In this document: one piece after another, positions 57,800 through 64,000 of the stretch | Numbering within the stretch: the first letter of the stretch is position 1 | How the letters are laid out: each line of letters opens with the position of its first letter | NCBI RefSeq assembly: GCF_009711205.1 | Contig: NZ_WMIG01000013.1 | Location: 48,508-112,507, forward strand | Direction: 5' to 3' | Source: Paracoccus litorisediminis | GTDB lineage: Bacteria > Pseudomonadota > Alphaproteobacteria > Rhodobacterales > Rhodobacteraceae | Length of the DNA: 64,000 nucleotides | Notes under the pieces: generated by a model | Database searches by the model: none | What the model saw: the letters and a program-made list of their open reading frames with translations, nothing else | What the model was told of the DNA's origin: nothing | Position numbers and translations under genes: made by a program

Positions 57800-58525
57800 A
57801 TGCAGATCCATCTTCCCCAATCCTATATGCAAGCGATCGAGGAGCATTATGCCTCGCTCGCGGTTCCTGCAGTCGGACCCTGGCCCATTGGCGTGATCAA
57901 GTCGGTCGTGGCCCTGGGCAACAATGACAGCGTGACGGGCGAGGGGCGCTTTGTCGCGCTGGCCTCGAACGTCCTGCGCACGCTGACCGAGACCCAGCGC
58001 GCCGAGTTCATCGCCAAATACAACGTCTCCGCCGCCATCCTCGCCGATGAGAGCGAGTGGCCTGTGCCGCTTACCCTTGAGGCCTGGGAGAACAGCGTCG
58101 ATGAGGCGACCCTTCTGGCGGCGGTCAAGCGCAACGGTATCCGGCGCGTGAATGCCATCGCGGGCGAGCTGCGCAAGACCTTCATCACCGACATGCCCGG
58201 TCAGGAGATGCTCTACATCAAGAAGGAGCAGGAGGCGCTGGCCTATCTGGCAGCCGTCGAGCCCATCGACACCGACTATCCGCTGCTCTGCGCGGAGATC
58301 GGGATCACGGCGGTGGACGCCTATCAGGTTGCTCAGGTCTATACCAACCTCGGCGTCATCTGGATCGCCACGGCGGCGCAGTTGGAAGCGGCTCGTCTTG
58401 GCGCGGTTCTGCTGATCGAGACCGCCGAGACGACCGGCGCTGTCGAGAATGCCGTCGATGCCTTCGCACAGGGTGCGGTCGCCCCCGATCCGGCGCCGGT
58501 GCCGCAAGATGAGGAGCTGGTCTGA
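57800..58525 (+). CDS. Unknown tail-region protein, 241 residues
   Basis: A mostly helical protein (RFVALASNVLRTLTETQRAEFIAKYN, EATLLAAVKRNGIRRVNAIAGELRKTFI, AAQLEAARLGAVLLIETAETTG) with a Pro/Asp-rich end. Such helical proteins after fibre genes are often assembly factors, but no family is recognised. It starts immediately after the previous stop and overlaps the membrane protein gene at 58525 by one base, so it may also be a bridge into the lysis cassette. Confidence 0.65.
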   Translation: MQIHLPQSYMQAIEEHYASLAVPAVGPWPIGVIKSVVALGNNDSVTGEGRFVALASNVLRTLTETQRAEFIAKYNVSAAILADESEWPVPLTLEAWENSVDEATLLAAVKRNGIRRVNAIAGELRKTFITDMPGQEMLYIKKEQEALAYLAAVEPIDTDYPLLCAEIGITAVDAYQVAQVYTNLGVIWIATAAQLEAARLGAVLLIETAETTGAVENAVDAFAQGAVAPDPAPVPQDEELV

Positions 58526-58902
58526 TGTGGGATCTTCTCACGCCGGTCAGCCAGAAGTCGCCCTATCAGTGGGTGACGGTGCTCCTTTCGCATATGGCGA
58601 TCGGCATCGCGCTCTTCGTCTGGCTCCTGCCTATTGCCTTCTGGATCGCGCCTGATCACGCGCGGCTGCTGGCGGTGTGGCTGGCGGGCTCAGGCTACAT
58701 GCTTTTCGAGCGCTTTCAGGGCTGGAAGGCCGGCCGAATGCTCTGGTGGGATAGCGTCCTCGACTGGTGCGGGGTCTGCAATGGCACACTGATCGCTCTG
58801 GCGCTCTGGGCGAATGACTGGCTGGCCGCGGAGGCCTTCATTCTGGTCGCCTCGGCGATCGCTTTTGCGGGCTCCTGGGCGCGACGCAAGAGCCGCAGCT
58901 AG
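58525..58902 (+). CDS. Membrane protein, holin candidate
   Basis: A 125-residue protein with three to four hydrophobic helices: about 19-41 (LLSHMAIGIALFVWLLPIAF), 45-60, 75-95 and 98-115, and a basic tail RRKSRS. Hydrophobic, small and followed by lysis genes, it fits a holin or a holin-like membrane protein. Two further membrane proteins lie in the same cassette (58961, 59943), so which is the holin cannot be decided from sequence. Trp content is high. Confidence 0.6.
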   Translation: MWDLLTPVSQKSPYQWVTVLLSHMAIGIALFVWLLPIAFWIAPDHARLLAVWLAGSGYMLFERFQGWKAGRMLWWDSVLDWCGVCNGTLIALALWANDWLAAEAFILVASAIAFAGSWARRKSRS

Positions 58903-58933
58903 GTCTGGAAAAACCCGTCGCCTTGGGCTATAC

Positions 58934-58947
58934 AGTAAGCGCTTACT
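58934..58947 (+). promoter_or_regulatory. Family B palindrome, copy 12
   Basis: Perfect AGTAAGCGCTTACT with TATAC on the left and ATAGGAG on the right; 13 bases before the ATG at 58961. Controls the core lysis genes. Confidence 0.85.
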
Positions 58948-58960
58948 ATAGGAGTGCGTC

Positions 58961-59236
58961 ATGCCAGCCCAAGGCGATAGACAAGCCGGTTTCCAAGTTA
59001 CCCAGGGCCGCATTGCGCTGGTTCTGTCCCTCATCACCCTGATGACCCTTTTCCACCAAGGCTCGAAGATAATGGTCAGCTACGAATACCGCCTTGCCTC
59101 TCTGGAGCAGAAATACTCCGAGACCGTGACCATGCAGCGTGACCTGACCAAGGAGCTTGGCCGTCTCGCGCAATCGCTCAATGACCTCAACATCGTGCTT
59201 CGCGAAGTCCAGATCCGCCAGGAGGAGGGCAAGTAA
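58961..59236 (+). CDS. Single-pass membrane coiled-coil protein (lysis cassette)
   Basis: A 91-residue protein with one membrane helix (about 18-33, IALVLSLITLMTLFHQ) followed by a 50-residue charged coiled coil (YRLASLEQKYSETVTMQRDLTKELGRLAQ). TAGGAG is the ribosome-binding site. The topology resembles XhlA-type or antiholin-like lysis accessory proteins rather than a classical holin. The end overlaps the start of the amidase gene by one base. Role in timing or anchoring lysis is inferred. Confidence 0.65.
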   Translation: MPAQGDRQAGFQVTQGRIALVLSLITLMTLFHQGSKIMVSYEYRLASLEQKYSETVTMQRDLTKELGRLAQSLNDLNIVLREVQIRQEEGK

Positions 59237-59946
59237 TGTCGTTTCTACGCTCCATGTTTCGTTGGCCCTCGAAGGTCGAAACGCCCGCCAGCCCGTCCAA
59301 ATCACCCGTCGGGGAACGGGCGCCTCTCCCGCAATTCGCGAATGACGACGTGGTGAAGCCGATCCCCGAACCCGTGGCGATCCCAACCCCCGCACCCGAA
59401 CCCGCGCCGACCCGCGCCCGGCTCGATCCCGCCTGGATGCCGCCCGCCTCCATGAACCGGATCATCCTGCACTGGACGGCCGGCGGATACCGGGCGACCA
59501 ATCTGGATCGGAGCCATTACCATCTCCTCGTCGAGGGTGATGGGGTCGTCGTGCGCGGCGTCCGCTCGATCAAGGCCAATGAGCGCATCGGGTCGAAATC
59601 CGCGGATAGCTATGCCGCCCATACCCTCGGCTGCAATACCGGCTCCATCGGGATCTCCATGTGCTCGATGGTGGGAGCGATCGAGGTGCCTTTCTCCGCA
59701 GGCAAATGCCCGCTGACGGAAGTGCAATGGCAGCGGGCCGCCGAAGTGGTCGCGGATCTCTGCAAGTTCTACGGGATCGCGATCAGCGACAAGACCGTGC
59801 TCTCCCATGCGGAGGTCCAGCCGAACCTCGGCATCAAGCAAAAGGGCAAATGGGACATCACCCGGCTGCCCTGGAACCCCGCGCTGAAGGGACCGGCCGC
59901 CTGCGGCAACGACTTTCGCCGCCGGGTCAAGGAGGCGATGCTGTGA
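59236..59946 (+). CDS. Endolysin, N-acetylmuramoyl-L-alanine amidase
   Basis: A 236-residue amidase of the Amidase_2/T7-lysozyme type. After a Pro-rich N-terminal 65 residues, the catalytic domain has zinc ligands His79 (RIILHWTAGG), His191 (TVLSHAEVQ) and Asp207 with Lys205 (GKWDITRLPW). HTLGCNTGSIGISM is the typical core. It cuts the amide bond between muramic acid and the stem peptide. No signal peptide, so export through a holin is expected. It overlaps neighbours on both sides. The decamer GGGGAACGGG seen in the non-coding repeats also occurs in its linker (59311-59320), probably by chance. Confidence 0.9.
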   Translation: MSFLRSMFRWPSKVETPASPSKSPVGERAPLPQFANDDVVKPIPEPVAIPTPAPEPAPTRARLDPAWMPPASMNRIILHWTAGGYRATNLDRSHYHLLVEGDGVVVRGVRSIKANERIGSKSADSYAAHTLGCNTGSIGISMCSMVGAIEVPFSAGKCPLTEVQWQRAAEVVADLCKFYGIAISDKTVLSHAEVQPNLGIKQKGKWDITRLPWNPALKGPAACGNDFRRRVKEAML

Positions 59947-60197
59947 GAGAGACCCTCCCGAAGAAGTCCTCGCGCAGGTTCAGCAAGTGGGTCATGGGCG
60001 TGAATATCGCCCTGACCTGGGGGCTGATCTATCTCGCGGTGATCTATGGGCAGACCGAACAGGTGGTGCCGGGCGCCCTGGCGCTGATCGGCTCGCTCTT
60101 CGGCCTCTATACGGGTGTCGGGCATCTCGACATGCGCAAGGCCGCCCAGCTCTCCATCGACCACCTGACCAAGAACAACCGGGTGCATGATGCGTGA
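59943..60197 (+). CDS. Two-helix membrane protein, holin candidate
   Basis: An 84-residue protein with GTG start overlapping the amidase stop. A basic N terminus (RETLPKKSSRRFSKW) precedes two hydrophobic helices (VMGVNIALTWGLIYLAVIYG and VPGALALIGSLFGLYTGVG) and a polar C terminus. This is the class II holin topology, and the gene lies between endolysin and spanins. I consider it the most likely holin of the three membrane proteins here. Overlaps the i-spanin gene. Confidence 0.7.
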   Translation: MRETLPKKSSRRFSKWVMGVNIALTWGLIYLAVIYGQTEQVVPGALALIGSLFGLYTGVGHLDMRKAAQLSIDHLTKNNRVHDA

Positions 60198-60480
60198 TAT
60201 TTTCCTGATCCTCGCGGTCTGCGCCTTCTCGGCTCTGGTCGGCTTCCATGAGGGAAAATCGCGCGCAGAAGCCGCCCACCAGCGCGCCGTGGCCGAGGTA
60301 GCGGTCAAAGCTCAGGAGGCCACTCAGCGGCTCTCCCAGGCGCTCGCTGACACTTCCACCACACTTGCGGCCAAAGATGCCGAGCTTGCCAACCTGACGG
60401 AGCAACTGAATGAAGCGAATGAGCCCGATACTTGCGCTGTGCCTGCTGGCAAGCTGCTCCGGCTGGACGCGATCCGCTGA
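60187..60480 (+). CDS. Rz: i-spanin (Rz-like)
   Basis: A 97-residue protein with an N-terminal membrane helix (IFLILAVCAFSALVGFHEG) and a periplasmic coiled coil (RAEAAHQRAVAEVAVKAQEATQRLSQALADTS..., about residues 27-78). It is followed and overlapped out of frame by a lipoprotein gene, the classic nested Rz/Rz1 arrangement. Together they would fuse inner and outer membranes at the last step of lysis. Two ATGs at 60187 and 60190 are possible. Confidence 0.85.
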   Translation: MMRDIFLILAVCAFSALVGFHEGKSRAEAAHQRAVAEVAVKAQEATQRLSQALADTSTTLAAKDAELANLTEQLNEANEPDTCAVPAGKLLRLDAIR

Positions 60481-60703
60481 ACCCGTCGTCGTCAAGCTGC
60501 CGGAGCTGCCGGTCGAGCTGACGGATTGTCCGCAGCCTCTGGAGCTGTCGAAGCATGTGCCGGCGGGCGGCATCGGTGAGAACCGGATGATCGAGCTGTG
60601 GGGCAGGGACCGCGCCGCCGCCGTGTCCTGCCGGAACCGTCTTCTTGAGCTATCCGCTTTCTACGGGCGCGCCAGCGCCGAGGTTGGCCGGATCACACCA
60701 TGA
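60410..60703 (+). CDS. Rz1: o-spanin lipoprotein (Rz1-like), nested in the i-spanin gene
   Basis: A 97-residue outer-membrane lipoprotein starting inside the i-spanin gene in another frame. The signal peptide (SPILALCLLAS) ends in lipobox L-L-A-S-C with Cys16 as lipid-attachment site, followed by a Pro-rich segment (EPVVVKLPELPVELTDCPQP), as expected of Rz1. The C-terminal 45 residues are helical. Longer than lambda Rz1 (60 residues) but within the known range. A second ATG three codons downstream is possible. Confidence 0.85.
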   Translation: MKRMSPILALCLLASCSGWTRSAEPVVVKLPELPVELTDCPQPLELSKHVPAGGIGENRMIELWGRDRAAAVSCRNRLLELSAFYGRASAEVGRITP

Positions 60704-60706
60704 TTT

Positions 60707-60775
60707 TAATCCGCCTCGGCTATATGTTTATACTCTACTTCCGGTAGATATTATTCATATAGCCGAGGCGGATTA
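60707..60775. repeat. Family C long inverted repeat, copy 3
   Basis: Perfect 20-bp arms: TAATCCGCCTCGGCTATATG (60707-60726) and its complement (60756-60775), with a 29-base A+T-rich centre, then GAAAA. It separates the lysis cassette from the PhoH gene. Confidence 0.9.
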
Positions 60776-60806
60776 GAAAACCGCCTGAGCCTCGATCCGG
60801 TTATAC

Positions 60807-60820
60807 AGTAATGACTTACT
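60807..60820 (+). promoter_or_regulatory. Family B palindrome, copy 13
   Basis: AGTAATGACTTACT with TATAC on the left; one arm mismatch. Lies between the family C repeat and phoH. Confidence 0.75.
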
Positions 60821-60878
60821 TTAGGCCGCAAGCTCGGGTAGCATTCCTCTACCACCCCTGTCGCGAGACCTATCCCCA

Positions 60879-61646
60879 ATGACCAAAGCCCCCAAGACCG
60901 CCGCCCGCCAAGCTCGCCGCGCCACCCGCGCCGCCAAGCGCGAGGAGACCCGCAGCCAGCGCCGCCACCAGACCCACCAGACCTTCGAGGATCGCTTCAC
61001 CAGCCCGCCGGCCAAGCCCGTGACGGAGCCGCTTGTCGCGCTCACCGAGGCCCAAGCCGACTATGGCGACCTGATCGAGGAGAAGCGCATCACCTTCGGC
61101 ATCGGGCCTGCGGGCACCGGCAAGACCTACTATGCCACCCGTCTGGCGGCCGAGGCGCTCGATCGCAGGGAGATCAGGAAGATCTACCTGACCCGGCCGG
61201 CGGTCGAGGCTGGCGAGAGCCTGGGCTTCCTGCCTGGCGATCTGGATGAGAAATACGAGCCCTATCTGCGCCCGTTCAAGGACGCGCTGAATGATCATTT
61301 CGGGGCAGGACATGTCGAATACCTCATCAAGTCCAAGGTGATCGAGCCGGTGCCTCTGGGCTTTCTGCGCGGCGCGACCATCAAAAATGCCTGGATGCTG
61401 GCGGATGAGATGCAGAACGCCACCAAGTCGCAGATGAAGATGCTGCTGACCCGGATCGGCAAGGATGCCAAGTTCATCATCAACGGCGATCTCCGCCAGA
61501 TTGACATTGATGAGCGCAGCTCCGGCCTTGAGGACGCGGTGAAGCGCACCCGCAAGGTCGAGCATGTGGGAGCGATCGAGTTCACCCGCGCCGATGTGGT
61601 CCGTGACGACATTGTTCAGGACATCCTGGCCGTCTACGACAACTGA
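60879..61646 (+). CDS. phoH: PhoH-like ATPase
   Basis: A 255-residue PhoH-family P-loop protein. The first 45 residues are a basic, Arg/Ala-rich extension, the remainder the PhoH domain: Walker A GPAGTGKT (76-83), [11 protein letters not shown] (104-114), GFLPGD, Walker [11 protein letters not shown] (172-181), and NGDLRQID (203-210). PhoH proteins are common in phages and may act in RNA metabolism, though the role is unsettled. It is the first gene after the lysis cassette, preceded by a family C repeat and a family B palindrome, and closed by a terminator. Confidence 0.9.
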   Translation: MTKAPKTAARQARRATRAAKREETRSQRRHQTHQTFEDRFTSPPAKPVTEPLVALTEAQADYGDLIEEKRITFGIGPAGTGKTYYATRLAAEALDRREIRKIYLTRPAVEAGESLGFLPGDLDEKYEPYLRPFKDALNDHFGAGHVEYLIKSKVIEPVPLGFLRGATIKNAWMLADEMQNATKSQMKMLLTRIGKDAKFIINGDLRQIDIDERSSGLEDAVKRTRKVEHVGAIEFTRADVVRDDIVQDILAVYDN

Positions 61647-61659
61647 ACTTCCCATGCGA

Positions 61660-61687
61660 GAAGGCGGCAATCCCAGCCGCCTTCTTC
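61660..61687 (+). terminator. Rho-independent terminator after phoH
   Basis: GAAGGCGGC (61660-61668) with GCCGCCTTC (61676-61684), seven-base loop, then TTC. Ends the phoH transcript. Confidence 0.75.
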
Positions 61688-61743
61688 GCGTCTAGCTGCT
61701 AGTGTGGCGGTATAAGTAAGGCACCACGCTAAGAAAGATCGTC

Positions 61744-62493
61744 ATGCTAGACCTCAGAAGCACCCCTTACGAGAACCAGCCGAACGTCACCTTGGGCGAC
61801 GTGCTGACCTTTCGTTATGTGCCCGACAAGCTGCGAAAGTTCGAGCGGGATCTCTTCACCACCAAATGGTGGGATTACCGCTTTATGACGCCGATCGAGG
61901 CGACGCAGGAGTTCATCGCGGCCTACCGGCCCGCCGCGCGTGTGGTCTATTCGCGCCTTCTGGACTATCAGCGCGGCCAGCATATCAGCCCGCTGCTGTT
62001 CGAGGACTTCATCGAGCGGCTGGAGAACCCCAAGCAGGCTCTCGCCGTGAACCGCAAAAGCCTGACCTCGGTCAAGGCGGATTTCACCGGCCATTGGCGT
62101 GCCCGTCAGGTCGCCGACGCCATCGGCATTCCCTACCGGACCTTCATCGAGTTCATGCTGGCGGAGCGCCTGGGCTGCTGGGATCGCGCCGCGCTGCCCG
62201 GCCCGGCGCATCTCTACAGCTCGATCGGGGCCGAGAAGATGGTCAAGCATTGGAATGAGGTGCTGCGCACGCGGATGCACTATGCCGAGCACTATGCCTA
62301 TATGCCGGAAAACTATCGCCGCGCGCCCGCGCAGACCGCCTATGTCGAATGGCTGGTCGGGCAGGCGCGGCTCCGGCCTTTCGACCTGACCATGCGATCC
62401 ATGATCGACGCGGGCAAGATTTCGGTTGAGGGGCTGCGCCATGTGCTCGGGGCCGACGAGGTTGAAAGGTTGCTCACTTCCCGGTCGCACTGA
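61744..62493 (+). CDS. Unknown 249-residue protein
   Basis: A soluble protein with a possible DNA-related role by location between PhoH and the replicative helicase. It is mainly helical, with ARQVADAIGIPYRTFIEFMLAERLG (about 120-144) resembling a helix-turn-helix, and a second helical repeat at the C terminus (SMIDAGKISVEGLRHVLGADEVERLL). Upstream are TATAAG (about 61711) and AAGGCACCACG, the cassette leader motif, but no palindrome. No family known. It may bind DNA; inferred from the helix pair only. Confidence 0.65.
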   Translation: MLDLRSTPYENQPNVTLGDVLTFRYVPDKLRKFERDLFTTKWWDYRFMTPIEATQEFIAAYRPAARVVYSRLLDYQRGQHISPLLFEDFIERLENPKQALAVNRKSLTSVKADFTGHWRARQVADAIGIPYRTFIEFMLAERLGCWDRAALPGPAHLYSSIGAEKMVKHWNEVLRTRMHYAEHYAYMPENYRRAPAQTAYVEWLVGQARLRPFDLTMRSMIDAGKISVEGLRHVLGADEVERLLTSRSH

Positions 62494-62516
62494 GCGTATG
62501 GCCGTGCTAGTCATAC

Positions 62517-62530
62517 AGTAATCGCTTACT
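62517..62530 (+). promoter_or_regulatory. Family B palindrome, copy 14
   Basis: AGTAATCGCTTACT, one mismatch, flanked by TAC and AGAGGA; 12 bases before the helicase ATG at 62543. Confidence 0.75.
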
Positions 62531-62542
62531 AGAGGACAGAGA

Positions 62543-63907
62543 ATGACCGCTCAAGGAGTCATCACGACGGCAGGGGCGACGCCTGCTGCCGCACCCACTG
62601 CCACCTTCAATTTCGACGAGACCTTCCAGCTCAAGATCGCGGCTGCCTTCTCCCGCGACACGACATTCGCCAAGCGCGTCACGGAGCTGATCGACCCCGG
62701 CTACTTCACCAATGCCGCCGTGGGCGAGTTCGTCCGCATCAACAAGGACCATCTGACGCAGTTCGGCGCGGTGCCGGACTCGATCACTTTCGTCAAGCTC
62801 CTGACCGATCTGGTCGCCGCCAAGCGCGTGCGGCCGGATCTGCTGCAGGGGATCAAGGATGCCTATGTCGGCACCCGCCAGATCTCCATCACCGGAGACG
62901 CCTATCTGGCGCAGGAGATCGAGACCTTCGCCAAGCATCAGGCGCTCCAGAACGCGATGATGGAGGCCATCCCGCTGCTCGACGTGGGCAAGTTCGACAA
63001 GATCGAGGAGATCATGCGCAGGGCCACTCAGGTCGGCCTCGCGGATGACTTCGAGGAATACAACTATTTCGCCAAGGTGGCGGCGCGCACCGAGAAGCGG
63101 GAGATGATCGCCACGGGCGTCACCGTCTCGCGCGGCATCTCCTCTGGCTACGCGGAGATCGACAACCTGCTCTACCACAAGGGCTGGGGTCGCAAGGAGC
63201 TGGCCTGCATCATGGGTCCGGCCAAGTCGGGCAAATCGCTGTCGCTGGGTGACTTCGCCAAGAACGCGGCGCTGGCGGGTCACAACGTCCTCTATGTCTC
63301 GCTTGAGGTGGCAAAGGAGATCATCTCCGAGCGCATCGACGCCTCGATCTCGGACACGCTTATGTCGGAGCTGGTGCAGGACCGCGCAAAGATCGAGGCG
63401 ATCGTGCAGGGGCTCGAGGCCCAGGCCGGGGTTTTCGAGGTGATCGACTTCCCCTCGGGCTCGCTCAAGGTCTCCGCGCTCGACCACCATATCGAGCGCT
63501 ATCGCGCCAAGGGCATCGTCTTCGACATGATCGTCGTGGACTATGGCGACATTATGTGCCCCGAGGTGCGCTCGGAGAAGCTGCAGGACGGGCTGCGCCA
63601 GATTTACATCGACCTCCGCGCGCTCATGCACAAGTGGAACGCCGCCGGTCTGACCGCCACCCAGACGAACCGCGAAGGGGCCAAGGCCGTCACCGCCAAG
63701 GCGACCGACGTGGGCGACGACTTCAACAAGGTCCGCACCGTCGACATCCTGATCGGGCTCAATGCGACGGACGCTGAGAAGGCGGCGGGCGAGGCGCGGC
63801 TCTACTGGGCGGCATCGCGCAACACCGCAGACGGCTTCACCGTCCGCATTAACCAGGATCGGGCGAAAATGAAGTTCCTGACCAAGGTCATCGGGGTCGA
63901 GCACTGA
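62543..63907 (+). CDS. Replicative DNA helicase (DnaB/gp41-like)
   Basis: A 454-residue RecA-fold helicase. Residues 25-165 are an all-helical N-terminal domain; from 180 the ATPase core: GISSGYAEIDNLL, Walker A GPAKSGKS (225-232), YVSLEVAKEII with the catalytic-type Glu, Walker B MIVVDYGDIM (about 330), and TQTNREG (sensor region). A late RLYWAASRNTADGF matches the final core strand. Comparable with T4 gp41 and phage DnaB proteins. It unwinds DNA at the fork. The next gene overlaps its stop and appears to be primase, giving a helicase-primase operon headed by a family B palindrome. Confidence 0.85.
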   Translation: MTAQGVITTAGATPAAAPTATFNFDETFQLKIAAAFSRDTTFAKRVTELIDPGYFTNAAVGEFVRINKDHLTQFGAVPDSITFVKLLTDLVAAKRVRPDLLQGIKDAYVGTRQISITGDAYLAQEIETFAKHQALQNAMMEAIPLLDVGKFDKIEEIMRRATQVGLADDFEEYNYFAKVAARTEKREMIATGVTVSRGISSGYAEIDNLLYHKGWGRKELACIMGPAKSGKSLSLGDFAKNAALAGHNVLYVSLEVAKEIISERIDASISDTLMSELVQDRAKIEAIVQGLEAQAGVFEVIDFPSGSLKVSALDHHIERYRAKGIVFDMIVVDYGDIMCPEVRSEKLQDGLRQIYIDLRALMHKWNAAGLTATQTNREGAKAVTAKATDVGDDFNKVRTVDILIGLNATDAEKAAGEARLYWAASRNTADGFTVRINQDRAKMKFLTKVIGVEH

Positions 63908-64000
63908 TGGCCCGCCTCACCTCCGAAGAGATCGACGAGCTGGACATGGAGTTCTACTTCGAGCGCGAGGGTCTGACCTTCAAGCTCGGGCAGGGCGTCA
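63907..64000 (+). CDS. Probable DNA primase, N-terminal fragment
   Basis: Starts on an overlap with the helicase stop and runs off the window. The visible 31 residues (MARLTSEEIDELDMEFYFE, then REGLTFKLGQGV) resemble the beginning of phage DnaG/TOPRIM-type primases, which often start with an acidic helix followed by 'F-F-x-R-E-G-x-x-Y-K'. The position after a replicative helicase supports this. The zinc-binding and TOPRIM parts lie outside, so the call is tentative. Confidence 0.5.
   Translation, partial: MARLTSEEIDELDMEFYFEREGLTFKLGQGV

Noticed and set aside
1..64000. tRNA or rRNA genes
   Set aside because: I looked for cloverleaf-type segments and conserved TTCGA loops in the gene-free stretches and saw none that hold together; a covariance search would be decisive.

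Overview
The window is a continuous piece of a tailed-phage (siphovirus-type) genome. Coding DNA is G+C rich with G or C at most third codon positions, genes are packed head to tail with many ATGA overlaps, and the tail module follows the lambda order (M, L, K, I, J-like). The gene types and codon style suggest an alphaproteobacterial host, probably Rhodobacterales; this is inference, since no host gene is present. No integrase, tRNA or rRNA gene was recognised. A ParA/ribbon-helix-helix partition pair raises the possibility of a plasmid-like prophage state.

Layout. Positions 1-5,100: small rightward genes, mostly unknown, with one SleB-type cell-wall hydrolase. 5,104-7,418: a convergent zinc-ribbon gene, one small gene, then about 1.3 kb of apparently non-coding DNA with GTCTCAC heptamers, a long inverted repeat and a purine-rich tract. 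7,419-12,602: single-gene cassettes, rightward then leftward, most headed by a CCTAGG-rich palindrome and several with the leader AAAGGCACCAC before the ATG. 12,603-13,283: divergent regulatory region. 13,284-14,510: a compact operon encoding an Acb2/Tad1-type protein, a Tad2-type (DUF2829) protein, an HslV-like NTN hydrolase and a 32-residue hydrophobic peptide, which I read as a counter-defence island. 14,546-17,927 (leftward): RHH protein, ParA, an unknown gene and an SF2 helicase. 18,002-22,013: two ParB-domain proteins, a split ABC-ATPase/GNAT pair, a PGDYG protein and a winged-helix protein. 22,131-32,403: terminase, portal, scaffold, capsid, connectors, tail tube and tail chaperones with a GGGAAAG frameshift site. 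32,417-58,525: tape measure with embedded muramidase, lambda-like tail tip, a giant modular fibre and lectin-like receptor-binding candidates. 58,525-60,703: lysis cassette (membrane proteins, amidase, nested Rz/Rz1-type spanins). 60,879-64,000: PhoH, an unknown gene, DnaB-like helicase and the start of a probable primase.

Three families of inverted-repeat elements divide the window. Family A (GCCTACCTAGG arms) heads genes between 1.7 and 15.5 kb. Family B (AGTAAG-NN-CTTACT core, sometimes extended to TATACAGTAAG) occurs 14 times from 13.2 to 62.5 kb between transcription units. Family C (about 20-bp arms containing CCGCCTCGGCTATA) occurs three times, at 6.5, 22.0 and 60.7 kb. Together they look like a phage-specific regulatory code.

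The strongest leads are the counter-defence operon; the 396-bp in-frame segment bounded by GCCTGTCT repeats that appears to cut a carbohydrate-binding module of the tail fibre in two and supplies a stop, a family B palindrome and a new start; the family A cassette array; and the ParB/ABC/GNAT module next to terminase.
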